The notes under the pieces: model-generated
The model's database searches: none
What the model was told of the DNA's origin: nothing
Seen by the model: the letters and a program-made list of their open reading frames with translations, nothing else
Shown: positions 9,289-19,103 of the stretch, piece after piece
Layout of the letters: each line of letters begins with the position of its first letter
Position numbering within the stretch: position 1 is the stretch's first letter
Translations under genes and position numbers: made by a program
NCBI RefSeq assembly: GCF_014502795.1
Contig: NZ_JACVHF010000012.1
Coordinates: 1 to 64,000, forward strand
Length of the DNA stretch: 64,000 nt
Direction: 5' to 3'
DNA from: Heliobacterium chlorum
GTDB lineage: Bacteria > Bacillota > Desulfitobacteriia > Heliobacteriales > Heliobacteriaceae

Positions 9289-10353
9289 ATGCAAGAGCGT
9301 TTTGTCAATCAAGCCCGGACCAAATGGATGGAGGGCACCGGAAAAGAATCAGATATCGTCATCAGTTCCCGGGTACGCCTCGCCCGCAACATCTGTGCCG
9401 TTCCCTTTCCCCATGGGGCCAAAGAAGAACAGTTGCAAGGCGTCGTCCGTGAAGTAGAGCAAGCTATCAATGATCCCCAGGTCCAACAAGCTTCCGGAGG
9501 GTTGGTCTCGGTCGAACTGCAAGATTTAAATCCCTTAGATCGGGCCGTCCTCGTCGACAAGCACCTGATCAGCCCGCAACACGCCGAGGAAACGCGAGGC
9601 AAGGGCCTGGTGTTAAGCCCAGACGAGGCCGTATCGGTGTTGATCAACGAAGAAGACCATCTGCGGGTCCAGTGCATCTACCCGGGCCTACAGTTGGAAG
9701 AGGCTTGGGCTCTAGCCAGCCGCATCGACGATGTGCTCGAATCGAAGCTCGATTTTGCCTTTGACGAAAAACTCGGCTATCTCACCGCCTGTCCGACCAA
9801 CGTCGGTACGGGCCTGCGGGCATCGGTGATGATGCACCTGCCGGCGCTGGTGCTCACCAATCAGGCGACCCGGGCACTGGCTTCCCTCTCTCAACTGGGG
9901 ATGACCGTCCGGGGCCTCTATGGAGAAGGTACCGAAGCGACGGGCAATCTCTTTCAGATCTCCAACCAGGTAACCCTGGGACGCTCCGAAGAAGAGATCA
10001 TCTCCAACCTCATGGTCATCGCGACGCAACTGATCGACCATGAACGGATGGCCCGCCAAGTTCTACTGAAGGAAACGAAGGACCAGTTGGAAGACCGCGT
10101 CTGCCGTGCCTTTGGCACATTGGCCCATGCTCGCATCATGACGACGAACGAAGCCATGACCTTGCTTTCGAACGTACGGTTAGGCATCGATCTGGGGATC
10201 ATTAAAGGAATATCGCCACGAGTGTTGAATGAAATGCTCGTCCTGACCCGGCCTGCTTTCCTGCAGAAAATGGCTGGGCGGGAGTTGAGCGCTTTCGAGC
10301 GGGATGTGCAACGAGCATCTCTAATCCGGGAGCGCTTCCGGATGGAAGAGTAG
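9289..10353 (+). CDS. mcsB: Protein arginine kinase McsB
   Basis: About 354 aa, of the phosphagen-kinase fold but without its N-terminal domain. It shows SSRVRLARN near the N-terminus, the NEEDH signature (NEEDHLRVQ), and the active-site block [20 protein letters not shown]-terminal RDVQRA matches the RDxxRA phospho-arginine binding motif. It phosphorylates arginines to mark proteins for ClpCP. ATG at 9289 is preferred over GTG at 9280 because AGGGGG lies 8 nt before it. Confidence 0.96.
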   Translation: MQERFVNQARTKWMEGTGKESDIVISSRVRLARNICAVPFPHGAKEEQLQGVVREVEQAINDPQVQQASGGLVSVELQDLNPLDRAVLVDKHLISPQHAEETRGKGLVLSPDEAVSVLINEEDHLRVQCIYPGLQLEEAWALASRIDDVLESKLDFAFDEKLGYLTACPTNVGTGLRASVMMHLPALVLTNQATRALASLSQLGMTVRGLYGEGTEATGNLFQISNQVTLGRSEEEIISNLMVIATQLIDHERMARQVLLKETKDQLEDRVCRAFGTLAHARIMTTNEAMTLLSNVRLGIDLGIIKGISPRVLNEMLVLTRPAFLQKMAGRELSAFERDVQRASLIRERFRMEE

Positions 10354-10366
10354 AGGAGGACTAGTC

Positions 10367-12814
10367 ATGTTAGGACGTTTTACCGAAAAAGCGCAAAAAG
10401 TTCTCCTCTTAGCCAAAGAGGAGGCCCATGCCTTAAAACACCCTGCTGTGGGAACAGAGCACTTGTTGCTCGGTCTCATCCGGGAAGGGGAAGGCATCGC
10501 GGCGAAAGCGTTGATGAGCTTAAATATCGACTTAGAACAGGTTCGGGAGCAAGTGATCAAACTGGTCGGACAGGGCGACGGTGTACCGGCAGAGATCGGT
10601 TTTACACCGCGCGCCAAAAGAGCGTTGGAACTGGCCAATGATGAAGGCCGCCGCCAAGGAGTCAACTACGTAGGCACCGAACACATCCTGCTCGGCCTGA
10701 TACGTGAAGGGGAAGGTGTGGCCGCACGAGTGCTCACCGACCTCGGTTTGAACCTGGATAAAGTGCGTAAGCAGGTCATGGTTCTGCTCGGTGGCGGGCC
10801 GGTCCATTCCGGCGCACCCGGTGGTGGTTCGACGGCCGACATGGGGCAGAACACGCCGACGCTGAATGAGTTTGGCCGTGAACTGACCGTCTCGGCTCGG
10901 GATGGCAAGTTAGACCCGGTCATCGGAAGGGAACCGGAAATCGAGCGGGTCGTCCAGATCTTATCTCGCCGGACCAAAAACAACCCCGTCTTGATCGGCG
11001 AACCAGGCGTCGGGAAAACAGCTATCGCTGAGGGTTTGGCCCAGCGGATTGTGGATGGAAAGGTGCCCGAAACGCTCGTCGGCAAACGGGTCGTCACGCT
11101 GGACTTGTCCTCTGTGGTGGCTGGATCGAAATATCGCGGGGAATTCGAAGAACGGCTGAAAAAGGTGATGGACGAGATTCGCCAGGCCGGGAATATCGTC
11201 CTGTTCATCGACGAACTGCATACCCTCATCGGCGCCGGTGCTGCCGAAGGTGCCATTGACGCCGCCAACATCCTGAAACCGGCTTTGGCTCGAGGCGAAC
11301 TGCAGTGCATCGGCGCAACAACCCTCGATGAATACCGCAAGCATATTGAGCGCGATCCAGCGTTGGAGCGGCGCTTCCAACCGATTACCGTAGGAGAGCC
11401 GAAAGTGGAAGAAGCGATCGCGATCCTCCATGGGCTGCGCGATCGCTACGAAGCTCATCACCGGGTGAAAATCACCGACGAGGCGATCGCCGCTGCCGTC
11501 AAGTTATCGGATCGTTACATCTCTGACCGGCACCTGCCCGACAAAGCGATCGACCTTATCGATGAGGCTGCTTCTCGCGTCCGTCTGCAGGCCTATACGG
11601 CTCCACCGGACCTGAAAGAATTGGAAGCGAAACTCGAAGAGGTGCGCAAGGAAAAAGAAGCAGCCGTCTTGTCCCAAGAGTTTGAAAAAGCGGCGGCCTT
11701 CCGGGATCAAGAGATGCAGATGAAAGACCAGTTAGAAAAAGAGAAAGATGCCTGGAGCCAAAAGCGAGGCATCGCCAATTCGGTCGTCAGTGAAGAGGAT
11801 ATCGCCCATATCATCGCCAGTTGGACCGGCATCCCCGTGAAAAAGCTGGCCGAAGACGAGAGCGCCCGCTTGCTGAAGCTAGAGGAAGTGATCCATCAAC
11901 GGGTGATCGGTCAAGAGGAAGCCGTTGCCGCCGTGTCCCGGGCTGTTCGGCGGGCTCGAGCGGGATTGAAAGACCCCAAGCGCCCCATCGGTTCCTTTAT
12001 CTTCTTGGGTCCGACCGGTGTTGGGAAAACGGAACTGGCTCGAGCTCTGGCGGAAGCTCTATTCGGTCAGGAAGACGCCATGGTACGTATCGACATGTCC
12101 GAGTACATGGAGAAACACACCGTCTCCCGTCTCGTGGGAGCCCCTCCCGGATACATCGGCCATGACGAAGGCGGCCAGTTGACCGAGGCCGTCCGCCGCA
12201 AGCCTTACTGTGTGATCCTGCTCGATGAGATCGAAAAAGCCCACCCCGAAGTCTTCAATATCCTGCTGCAAGTGCTGGAAGATGGTCGACTCACCGATAC
12301 GAAAGGCCGGACCGTAGACTTCCGCAATACAGTGATCATCATGACCTCCAACGTAGGCGCATCGACGATCAAGCGCTCCGGCGTCATGGGCTTTAAGACA
12401 GGCGATGCGGAAGGGACCAAAGCTCGGGAAGCGCAATATGAGGGCATGAAATCCCGCGTGATGGAAGAGTTGAAGAAAAGCTTCCGCCCCGAATTCCTCA
12501 ACCGCATCGACGAGACGATCGTCTTCCACGCTCTGTCGACGGGAGACATTCGCAAGATCGTCAGCCTGATGCTTAAAGAGCTGAATAAGCGGCTAATGGA
12601 GACGGGCATAACCATGGAAGTGACCGATGGAGCTGAAGAATTTCTCGCCAAAGAAGGCTATGACGAAAACTTTGGCGCCCGCCCCTTGCGTCGTTCCATT
12701 CAGCGGTTTGTGGAAGATCAGTTCTCCGAAGGCATGCTGCGAGGCGACTTTAAAGCCGGCGATCGGGTCGTCGTCGATGTGGTCGACGGAAAAATCACCT
12801 TGCAGTCCAAATAA
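10367..12814 (+). CDS. clpC: ATP-dependent Clp protease ATPase subunit ClpC
   Basis: An 815 aa Hsp100 unfoldase, the usual ClpC size. Two Clp N repeats (about 1-145), Walker A GEPGVGKT near residue 211, a short middle domain with a UVR-like helix (about 415-460), and a second Walker A GPTGVGKT near 548. It feeds phospho-arginine-tagged substrates to ClpP, which is not in this window. It is the last gene of the operon, 13 nt after mcsB with ribosome-binding site GAGGAGG, and is followed by a terminator. Confidence 0.97.
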   Translation: MLGRFTEKAQKVLLLAKEEAHALKHPAVGTEHLLLGLIREGEGIAAKALMSLNIDLEQVREQVIKLVGQGDGVPAEIGFTPRAKRALELANDEGRRQGVNYVGTEHILLGLIREGEGVAARVLTDLGLNLDKVRKQVMVLLGGGPVHSGAPGGGSTADMGQNTPTLNEFGRELTVSARDGKLDPVIGREPEIERVVQILSRRTKNNPVLIGEPGVGKTAIAEGLAQRIVDGKVPETLVGKRVVTLDLSSVVAGSKYRGEFEERLKKVMDEIRQAGNIVLFIDELHTLIGAGAAEGAIDAANILKPALARGELQCIGATTLDEYRKHIERDPALERRFQPITVGEPKVEEAIAILHGLRDRYEAHHRVKITDEAIAAAVKLSDRYISDRHLPDKAIDLIDEAASRVRLQAYTAPPDLKELEAKLEEVRKEKEAAVLSQEFEKAAAFRDQEMQMKDQLEKEKDAWSQKRGIANSVVSEEDIAHIIASWTGIPVKKLAEDESARLLKLEEVIHQRVIGQEEAVAAVSRAVRRARAGLKDPKRPIGSFIFLGPTGVGKTELARALAEALFGQEDAMVRIDMSEYMEKHTVSRLVGAPPGYIGHDEGGQLTEAVRRKPYCVILLDEIEKAHPEVFNILLQVLEDGRLTDTKGRTVDFRNTVIIMTSNVGASTIKRSGVMGFKTGDAEGTKAREAQYEGMKSRVMEELKKSFRPEFLNRIDETIVFHALSTGDIRKIVSLMLKELNKRLMETGITMEVTDGAEEFLAKEGYDENFGARPLRRSIQRFVEDQFSEGMLRGDFKAGDRVVVDVVDGKITLQSK

Positions 12815-12830
12815 ACTTCTCAAATGAAAG

Positions 12831-12876
12831 AAGAGGTTAGGGCCTATGAATGATAGGACCGTAACCTCTTTTTTTG
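12831..12876 (+). terminator. Rho-independent terminator of the clp operon
   Basis: AAGAGGTTA pairs with TAACCTCTT, with an inner CCTAT/ATAGG pairing, and a run of T follows the stem directly. It is 17 nt after the clpC stop codon. Confidence 0.9.
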
Positions 12877-12976
12877 ATCCGAGAGCAGGTATTGACGGAG
12901 AATTCCCGAAATTAAATTTAACTCCGATGTATTTGCGCGGAAGAATCATCATCATGGTAGGAAAGGTACGTTGTCC

Positions 12977-14353
12977 ATGGCAAAAGCCAAAACACGGTTC
13001 TTTTGCAGCGAATGTGGTCAAGAGTCGTTAAAGTGGATGGGACGCTGTTCCGGCTGTGGCGCTTGGAACAGCTTAGTGGAAGAGCGGATAGCGAAGTCGA
13101 GCGGCGATGGTGCGCTGAGCCAGCGATATGGCGCTGCCGCCAAAGGCGCTGTCGTTCATGTGGATAAAGCAGAAGTCACAGAGAACATCCGGTTATCGAC
13201 GGGCATCTCCGAATTGGATCGGGTCCTCGGTGGCGGGCTTGTGGCCGGTTCCTTAACACTGCTGGCCGGTGATCCGGGGATCGGAAAATCGACGCTGTTG
13301 TTGCAGGCGGCCCAGAAAATCGCCGACAGCGGCGGCAGGGTCCTCTACGTGTCCGGCGAAGAATCGGTGCAGCAGATCAAGTTGCGAGCCGCCCGGCTCG
13401 GGGTGCAGGGGGTGGAGCTCTACCTCCTGGCAGAGACAAACATCCAGATGATTTGCGATTCCATCCGGGAGTGCAAACCGGCTTGGGTGATCATCGATTC
13501 GATTCAAACCATGTACTGGGATGAAATCGGTTCAGCTCCCGGGAACGTGGCTCAGGTTCGGGAGTGTACGGGCCAACTGCTCCGATTAGCCAAAGATTTA
13601 CCGGTGGCGATGACTCTGGTCGGTCATGTGACCAAAGACGGCGCGATCGCCGGTCCACGCCTGCTGGAACATATGGTGGACGCCGTCCTCTACCTGGAAG
13701 GGGAGCGGCACTATCTTTACCGGGTGCTGCGGGGGGTGAAAAACCGCTTTGGCTCCACGAACGAGCTAGGGATCTTCGAGATGCTCGGTCAAGGCATGGT
13801 AGAAGTGCCAAACCCGTCGGCCTTTTTCCTGGCCGAACGGACCCAAGGGGTGGCCGGTTCTGTTGTCGTTCCTTGTATGGAGGGGACTCGCCCTGTCCTC
13901 GTCGAGGTGCAGGCCCTGGTGACACCAACCACCTTTGGACAGCCTCGTCGCATGGCCACAGGGATGGATTACAACCGGACGGTGCTCTTGGCAGCCGTGT
14001 TGGATAAAAAAGTGGGACTTCACTTAGGTCAACAGGATATTTATGTAAATGTAGCGGGAGGATTGAAGCTGGCTGAACCGGCCTCCGATTTGGCGGTCGT
14101 GACGGCTATCGCCTCCAGTTGGCGCAACCGGCCCGCCGACCCGGAAGTGGTCGTCATCGGCGAAGTCGGTTTGACCGGAGAGGTGCGAGCCGTTACCCAT
14201 CTGGAAAAACGAATCAATGAATCGGTCAAATTAGGCTTTTCCCGGTGTGTTTGTCCGAAACAAAACAGGAAATACTTGAGAGAAGAAACGGGTATGGAAG
14301 TGATCGCGGTAGAGACGGTCGATGAAGCCCTCGCTGCCGTGTTGGGAGGATAA
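12977..14353 (+). CDS. radA: DNA repair protein RadA
   Basis: A 458 aa branch-migration ATPase for homologous recombination. N-terminal zinc finger C10-x2-C13...C24-x2-C27, RecA-like core with Walker A GDPGIGKST near 98-106, the RadA-specific KNRFGS motif near 255, and a C-terminal Lon-protease-like domain. ATG at 12977 is preferred over TTG at 12971 because AGGAAAGG lies 10 nt upstream and the product then starts MAKAK like other RadA proteins. It is followed 2 nt later by disA. Confidence 0.97.
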   Translation: MAKAKTRFFCSECGQESLKWMGRCSGCGAWNSLVEERIAKSSGDGALSQRYGAAAKGAVVHVDKAEVTENIRLSTGISELDRVLGGGLVAGSLTLLAGDPGIGKSTLLLQAAQKIADSGGRVLYVSGEESVQQIKLRAARLGVQGVELYLLAETNIQMICDSIRECKPAWVIIDSIQTMYWDEIGSAPGNVAQVRECTGQLLRLAKDLPVAMTLVGHVTKDGAIAGPRLLEHMVDAVLYLEGERHYLYRVLRGVKNRFGSTNELGIFEMLGQGMVEVPNPSAFFLAERTQGVAGSVVVPCMEGTRPVLVEVQALVTPTTFGQPRRMATGMDYNRTVLLAAVLDKKVGLHLGQQDIYVNVAGGLKLAEPASDLAVVTAIASSWRNRPADPEVVVIGEVGLTGEVRAVTHLEKRINESVKLGFSRCVCPKQNRKYLREETGMEVIAVETVDEALAAVLGG

Positions 14354-14355
14354 AG

Positions 14356-15423
14356 ATGGTTAAAGAAACCGATGAAAAATTATTTCGAGCCTTGCGGTTT
14401 CTTGCACCCGGCACGCCGCTGCGCGAGGGGATGGAGAACATCCTGCGGGCGAAGACGGGGGGGCTCATCGTCATCGGCGACAGCCCTCAGGTGCTGGGTC
14501 TCGTTGAAGGAGGCTTTTTAATCAATTGCCCTTACTCATCGGCGGCCCTCTACGAACTCGCCAAGATGGACGGGGCCATCGTCCTCAACCATGACGCTAC
14601 CCGGATCTTATACGCCAACACGCAACTTGTGCCGGATGCGTCGATTCCCTCGAGTGAAACGGGCATTCGCCACCGGACGGCTGAGCGGGTGGCACGCCAG
14701 ACAGGAGAAATCGTCATCTCCATCTCGCAGCGCCGAGGCATCATTACGATCTATCTGGGGACGATCCGCTACAGCTTGCGGGACATCGCCACGATTTTAA
14801 CGAAAGCCAATCAAGGTCTGCAGACCTTGGAAAAATACAAGGTAGTCATCGACAAAGCGCTGGTCACGCTGACGGCGCTGGAGTTTCAAGAGTTGGTGAC
14901 CGTTTTCGACGTCGCAAAAATCCTGCAACGGATCGAGATGTTCTCCCGTATGTACTTAGAGATGCAGCAGTACATCTGCGAACTGGGCAACGAAGGCCGG
15001 CTTGTCAGCATGCAGTTGGCTGAACTGGTGGACAACGTGGAAGAGCGGGGACGGATGGCCATCGAAGATTACCGGACCACGGAAAACCGTGCCGTTAGCC
15101 AAATCCGGGAGGAAATTCGCCACTCTTGTCAAGATACGCCTGATTTAATCCCCATCGCCAAGATCTTAGGCTATGGAAGCGGCTTAGGCGTACTCGATAT
15201 GTCTGTTTCCCCCCGGGGCTACCGGATCCTTTCCCAAATTCCCCGCCTTCCTTACGCGGTCGTGGAAAACCTCGTGGCCACTTTCGGCAGTTTGCAGAAC
15301 ATCAACCGCGCGACCATCGAAGAACTCGATGAAGTGGAAGGGATCGGCGAAGTGCGGGCCCGGGCGATTCGCGAAGGTCTTCGCCGGATGCGGGAGCAAG
15401 TGCTGCTGGACGGGCATTTATAG
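14356..15423 (+). CDS. disA: Diadenylate cyclase DisA (DNA integrity scanning protein)
   Basis: A 355 aa enzyme that makes cyclic di-AMP from two ATP and scans DNA. The DAC domain (about 1-145) holds the catalytic DGA (72-74) and RHR (105-107) motifs. A helical linker leads to a C-terminal helix-hairpin-helix DNA-binding domain (EELDEVEGIGEVRARAI). It is in an operon with radA, a common pairing in spore formers, where DisA delays sporulation when DNA is damaged. It ends one base from a convergent coat gene. Confidence 0.97.
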   Translation: MVKETDEKLFRALRFLAPGTPLREGMENILRAKTGGLIVIGDSPQVLGLVEGGFLINCPYSSAALYELAKMDGAIVLNHDATRILYANTQLVPDASIPSSETGIRHRTAERVARQTGEIVISISQRRGIITIYLGTIRYSLRDIATILTKANQGLQTLEKYKVVIDKALVTLTALEFQELVTVFDVAKILQRIEMFSRMYLEMQQYICELGNEGRLVSMQLAELVDNVEERGRMAIEDYRTTENRAVSQIREEIRHSCQDTPDLIPIAKILGYGSGLGVLDMSVSPRGYRILSQIPRLPYAVVENLVATFGSLQNINRATIEELDEVEGIGEVRARAIREGLRRMREQVLLDGHL

Positions 15424-15424
15424 G

Positions 15425-15892
15425 TCAGCTGTTGCTTCCAGCAGAGGCGCCTCCGTTGTTAGTTCCCCCGCTGTTTGAACCGCCGCCGGACGATTCGGAA
15501 CCCGAAGATGAGGGCGATGAAAGTTGCTCCATCATGCCCTGAAACTGTTGGTAAACCTGTTGAAGCTGCCAACTGTCGGCGGGGTGCAGGTGATACCATC
15601 CCTGCTGGAGCATGATATGAAAAAGTTCGCGCTGACTGGCTTGCGTTTCATTCAAACAGACCATCAGGTCCTGATAGAGTGTCACCTGACCTGCTTCCAA
15701 GGCGGCTACGTTGTACATATGGGCCAAATGTTTTTCCGTATTGATGATGTCCCAGAGCATTTCCTGATCACTGAGAAAACTGGACGAAGCTTGCTCGTTA
15801 CCGGAGGATTGCCCCTCTTGATTCGAAGGCGATAGATTGTTGCGGCCGCCTTGCTGCCGGGCGGTTTTGCGCATTTTCATGGCGCCGGCCAT
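15425..15892 (-). CDS. Spore coat protein, CotF family
   Basis: A 155 aa protein. Residues about 40-105 (LSDQEMLWDIINTEKHLAHM and onward) match the ferritin-like Coat_F fold of spore coat proteins. Both ends are low complexity: a Gln/Asn/Ser-rich head, and a tail made almost only of Ser, Gly, Asn and Ala. The start is set by AAAGGGGG 8 nt before the ATG. It follows another coat-like gene by 15 nt on the same strand, so both are probably expressed during sporulation. Its 3' end nearly touches disA. Confidence 0.8.
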   Translation of the reverse strand: MAGAMKMRKTARQQGGRNNLSPSNQEGQSSGNEQASSSFLSDQEMLWDIINTEKHLAHMYNVAALEAGQVTLYQDLMVCLNETQASQRELFHIMLQQGWYHLHPADSWQLQQVYQQFQGMMEQLSSPSSSGSESSGGGSNSGGTNNGGASAGSNS

Positions 15893-15907
15893 GGTGAGTG
15901 CCCCCTT

Positions 15908-16639
15908 TTATGACCACATGGTTGTCGGTATCCCGCCCGATTGGCAGTGCTGAAGCAGCATTTTACAATGGCGCTGGTGCATCTGGCTGATTCGTTCCAA
16001 TGCCGATTTGACCTGACTGTTGCCGCAAGTTTGGGCAAAGGATCGGCTCTTTTTAGCGACGTTCATTTCATGAGCCATCAGATCGACGATGAGCAACAAG
16101 TCCTTATCGGTCATCGGTGGAACGGCTAGATTGACTTGGGGAATCATGGCTGGCGGAGCGCTGTACATCGGTGGTGGATAAGAGGGATAGGGTGAAGCTG
16201 GACGCAGATAGGGATAGCCGTAATAGCCAGGAGGTGCTGTCGCTCCCATTTGTCCCTGTCCTGGTTGCTGTTGCCCCCCGTCCTGGGAAGCGTTCTGTTG
16301 ATTTGGGTTCCTACCGGAGTTGTTTTTCGAATCCGGTTGCCCTTGTCCTTGACCGTCCCCTTGTGAATTGGTGTTTTGTTTGGCATTCTGCTTTTGACTT
16401 GAGCCTTGGCTGGAATTCGATCCAGAATTCTGTTGCCGGTTGCCGCTCCCTCGTTGACTCTGCCCTTGGTTCTGTGATTGCCTTGGTTGGGATGACGATG
16501 GGGCAGAGCTTTGAAAGCCTGTCGGTGGTGACGGCTTTGCCCAATAGGCCGGATCGGTCATGGGGGGATAAATCATGACAGGTGCCGCCCCGATGGGAAT
16601 GCCCGGTTGATTGCCGGGTGATGACTGGTCTGTTTGCAA
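15908..16639 (-). CDS. Coat-like protein with a Gln/Ser/Asn-rich N-terminus
   Basis: A 243 aa protein with probable TTG start; AAGGAAGGGA lies about 6 nt upstream. Residues 1-165 are disordered, very rich in Gln, Ser, Asn, Gly and Pro, then a Pro/Tyr-rich stretch (YPSYPPPMYSAPPA). Only the last 75 residues look folded (MTDKDLLLIVDLMAHEMNVA...), predicted helical and similar in style to Coat_F or ferritin-like coat proteins. It is probably a spore-surface protein by context and composition. The low-complexity part will vary between strains. Confidence 0.65.
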   Translation of the reverse strand: MQTDQSSPGNQPGIPIGAAPVMIYPPMTDPAYWAKPSPPTGFQSSAPSSSQPRQSQNQGQSQRGSGNRQQNSGSNSSQGSSQKQNAKQNTNSQGDGQGQGQPDSKNNSGRNPNQQNASQDGGQQQPGQGQMGATAPPGYYGYPYLRPASPYPSYPPPMYSAPPAMIPQVNLAVPPMTDKDLLLIVDLMAHEMNVAKKSRSFAQTCGNSQVKSALERISQMHQRHCKMLLQHCQSGGIPTTMWS

Positions 16640-16730
16640 GCTAGATCCCTTCCTTGGGCAGTATGATGGTTTCAGTTTGCGCGGGTGCCAGTCACTTCAT
16701 TCGATTTCCCGAAAGCCCGAAAAAGGGCAA

Positions 16731-16760
16731 TAAAAAAGCGACCGGCAATGAGCCGACCGC
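16731..16760 (-). terminator. Rho-independent terminator of the DUF1573-like gene
   Basis: Read on the minus strand, GCGGTCGGC pairs with GCCGGTCGC (two G-T pairs) around a TCATT loop and is followed by TTTTTTA. It is 16 nt after the stop codon of the small minus-strand gene and separates it from the coat genes. Confidence 0.88.
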
Positions 16761-16775
16761 GTGCAAGTCATGAGG

Positions 16776-17171
16776 TCAAGTGAAATTGAATACTCTTAAC
16801 GTGGATACCTTCTCGTTTTCCCGTTGCAGTACATCTGACAAGTTTAAACCTAAGCTATGGCATAAGGCCGTCATATAGAAGATCGATTTTCCCATCTCGC
16901 CGACGATGATATCGCGGCAGTTGGGGCAAAGTTCGCCTTCCAAATGAGTGCTCAACAGGGTTTTCAGATCTGCAAGGGTAGCCTCAGGTGGAATATCATG
17001 CTTTTCCGCTTTTATCTTCACACAGCCGCAACTAGTCACGGCTTTTATGACCGCCCGGTTTACCCGGGCATTGGATTCCTGAGACTTGGAGAGTATGTCC
17101 AAGATACTTTGATGACGGATTAAAAATTGGGATACTGTATCCTGAAACTGTTCGCACACCAAGTCTTTCAT
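16776..17171 (-). CDS. Small conserved clostridial protein (DUF1573-like)
   Basis: About 131 aa, starting MKDLVCEQFQDTV. It is mostly helical and carries cysteines at TSCGCVK and a CPNC pair, suggesting metal binding. Clostridial proteins of this kind near disA or carD are often labelled DUF1573; I assign that by recollection. A longer reading frame begins at 17243, but the promoter -10 box lies at 17214-17219, inside that extension, so the start must be downstream, and 17171 fits with GGAG nearby. Function unknown. Confidence 0.7.
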   Translation of the reverse strand: MKDLVCEQFQDTVSQFLIRHQSILDILSKSQESNARVNRAVIKAVTSCGCVKIKAEKHDIPPEATLADLKTLLSTHLEGELCPNCRDIIVGEMGKSIFYMTALCHSLGLNLSDVLQRENEKVSTLRVFNFT

Positions 17172-17213
17172 GCTCCAATGCTCCCGTCCTTTCCCAACCG
17201 GATGTTTGCCCCC

Positions 17214-17243
17214 ATTATAATGGGGTCCGCCAGCGATTGTCAA
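17214..17243 (-). promoter_or_regulatory. Sigma-A promoter of the DUF1573-like gene
   Basis: On the minus strand a perfect TTGACA (17243-17238) and a perfect TATAAT (17219-17214) are separated by 18 bp. The -10 box is inside the palindrome CCCATTATAATGGG, a possible operator. Confidence 0.85.
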
Positions 17244-17332
17244 TCAAAGGGGGATGGGGAAAGATGGCACTTAAGCCAACCTAATGTCGGATAAAATTCG
17301 AATTTTGGGTTTAACGGCAAAGGAGGGGGCCT

Positions 17333-17809
17333 ATGTTTTCCATCGGCGATAAGGTGGTCTATCCCATGCACGGTGCAGGTGTGATCGAAGCGATTGAAGA
17401 AAAAGAGGTCTTAGGTAAAAAGCGAAAGTACTACGTGATGAAGCTTTCCATCGGCGATATGCGCATCATGGTTCCCATCGGCAACACCGACGATATCGGG
17501 TTGCGGCAGGTCGCTGGCGAAGAGGGAATCTCTCAGGTGATGGAAGTCTTGCAGCAGAAACGAAACACCGCTTCCGCCAACTGGCATCACCGCTACCGGG
17601 CCAATCTCGATAAGATGAAAAGCGGCGATATCTTGGCCGTCGCAGAGGTTGTGCGTAACCTCGTTCACCGCAACCAAGACAAAGGTTTGTCCACCGGTGA
17701 ACGACGAATGCTGGAAAATGCGAAACAAATCCTGATCAGTGAGCTCGTCCTGGCCTTCGACTCCCAGCCGGAGCAGATTGAAGACCTTTTGGCCCGGGTA
17801 CTGGCCTAA
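17333..17809 (+). CDS. CarD/CdnL-family transcription regulator
   Basis: A 158 aa protein. The N-terminal Tudor-like RNA polymerase interaction domain (about 1-60, MFSIGDKVVYPMHGAGVIEA) is typical of CarD and TRCF-RID, and a helical C-terminal domain (about 65-158) would contact promoter DNA. Such proteins bind the RNAP beta subunit and stabilise open complexes, especially at rRNA promoters. The ribosome-binding site AAAGGAGG precedes the ATG. No terminator is obvious before yacL, which has its own promoter. Confidence 0.92.
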   Translation: MFSIGDKVVYPMHGAGVIEAIEEKEVLGKKRKYYVMKLSIGDMRIMVPIGNTDDIGLRQVAGEEGISQVMEVLQQKRNTASANWHHRYRANLDKMKSGDILAVAEVVRNLVHRNQDKGLSTGERRMLENAKQILISELVLAFDSQPEQIEDLLARVLA

Positions 17810-17884
17810 AATAAACAGGTCACACGGGCTTTTTACATTATTCAAGGAAATTTAACGAAAAAAGTTCTAAAAATACCCATCTCC

Positions 17885-17914
17885 TTGCCAGGACATATGT
17901 TTTTCCCGTATAAT
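17885..17914 (+). promoter_or_regulatory. Sigma-A promoter upstream of yacL
   Basis: TTGCCA (17885-17890) and a perfect TATAAT (17909-17914) are separated by 18 bp, about 45 bp before the yacL start. It would drive yacL-ispDF. Confidence 0.8.
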
Positions 17915-17957
17915 GTTAATGAAACTTAGCAAAAATATTAGAAAAGGAGGTGATTGG

Positions 17958-19103
17958 ATGTTTAGGAATATCATGAGATACGCCATCGCGCTGGCATTTG
18001 CCGCTGCAGGCTTTTCCTTCGGGTATTCGTTAATTTCCGGGGCGAACCGAGTTTTTGACCTTTCCTCTTACCCAGCGAAGCATTCCTTTTTGGCCATAGT
18101 GACGATGCTTCCCGGTTTGTTTGGCTTTTTTATTGCCCCCCCATTGATAAAGCGAGTCGTCGTTCTGACCGGTTGGTTGGAAAACAGACTGCAACGAACT
18201 CCCACACAAGAATTGATCGGCGGGGCCTTTGGACTTATCGTTGGCCTTTTCATTGCCAACCTGTTGGTGTCTCCAATATCTGAGATTCCTGGTTTGGGTC
18301 GTTATATCTCTATTTTTGTGGCAGCTATCTTAGGATATGTCGGTATGCGTGTCGGTGTCAAAAAGCGTGAAGAAGTGTTAAGTGTCATTCCTCGACTCGG
18401 TGGGAAGGAACGAAGCCAGCCGAAGGGGGATCCCCCGAAAAACCCTTCTCTCAAAGTCCTCGATACGAGCGTCATCATTGACGGTCGGATCGCCGACATC
18501 TGCAAGAGCGGTTTTATCGATGGCACCTTGGTCATTCCCGCTTTTGTGCTGGAAGAATTGCAGCATATCGCCGATTCGTCCGATTTGCTGAAACGCAACC
18601 GGGGACGACGGGGGTTGGACATACTCAACAAGATTCGCAAGGAATTGGATGTTGTTGTCCAGATTGACCAACGCGACTATGACGACTTGACCGAAGTTGA
18701 CTCTAAACTGGTCCGGCTCTGCCGGGAAGTGGGCGGACAGATCGTCACCAACGATTATAACTTGAACAAAGTGGCCGAACTGCAGGGAGTGAAGGTACTC
18801 AATATCAACGAATTGGCCAACGCCGTCAAGCCGGTCGTTCTACCGGGCGAAGAGATGACCGTACAGGTGATCAAGGACGGGAAGGAATTGGGCCAAGGTG
18901 TGGCTTATCTGGATGACGGCACGATGATCGTCGTCGACGGCGGCAAACGCTTTATCGGTCAGATGATTACCGTCTTGGTGACGTCGGTGCTGCAAACGGC
19001 GGCAGGCCGTATGATCTTTGCCAAACCCAAAGCTAGTGATGGAAAAAAGGCGACCACGTCTTCGCCTTCTCCGACCTTGAATGAGGTGAATGCAATTGTC
19101 TAA
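17958..19103 (+). CDS. yacL: Membrane-anchored PIN/TRAM domain protein YacL
   Basis: About 381 aa. Three or four hydrophobic segments in residues 1-135 anchor it in the membrane. A PIN nuclease-like domain starts at [14 protein letters not shown] with further acidic residues (EVDSKL, NDYNLN), and a TRAM RNA-binding domain (about 295-350) closes the fold. A longer frame begins at 17913, but AAGGAGG lies 7 nt before the ATG at 17958 and the promoter -10 box overlaps the extension. The role is unproven; PIN-TRAM architecture suggests RNA processing. ispDF overlaps its end. Confidence 0.93.
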   Translation: MFRNIMRYAIALAFAAAGFSFGYSLISGANRVFDLSSYPAKHSFLAIVTMLPGLFGFFIAPPLIKRVVVLTGWLENRLQRTPTQELIGGAFGLIVGLFIANLLVSPISEIPGLGRYISIFVAAILGYVGMRVGVKKREEVLSVIPRLGGKERSQPKGDPPKNPSLKVLDTSVIIDGRIADICKSGFIDGTLVIPAFVLEELQHIADSSDLLKRNRGRRGLDILNKIRKELDVVVQIDQRDYDDLTEVDSKLVRLCREVGGQIVTNDYNLNKVAELQGVKVLNINELANAVKPVVLPGEEMTVQVIKDGKELGQGVAYLDDGTMIVVDGGKRFIGQMITVLVTSVLQTAAGRMIFAKPKASDGKKATTSSPSPTLNEVNAIV

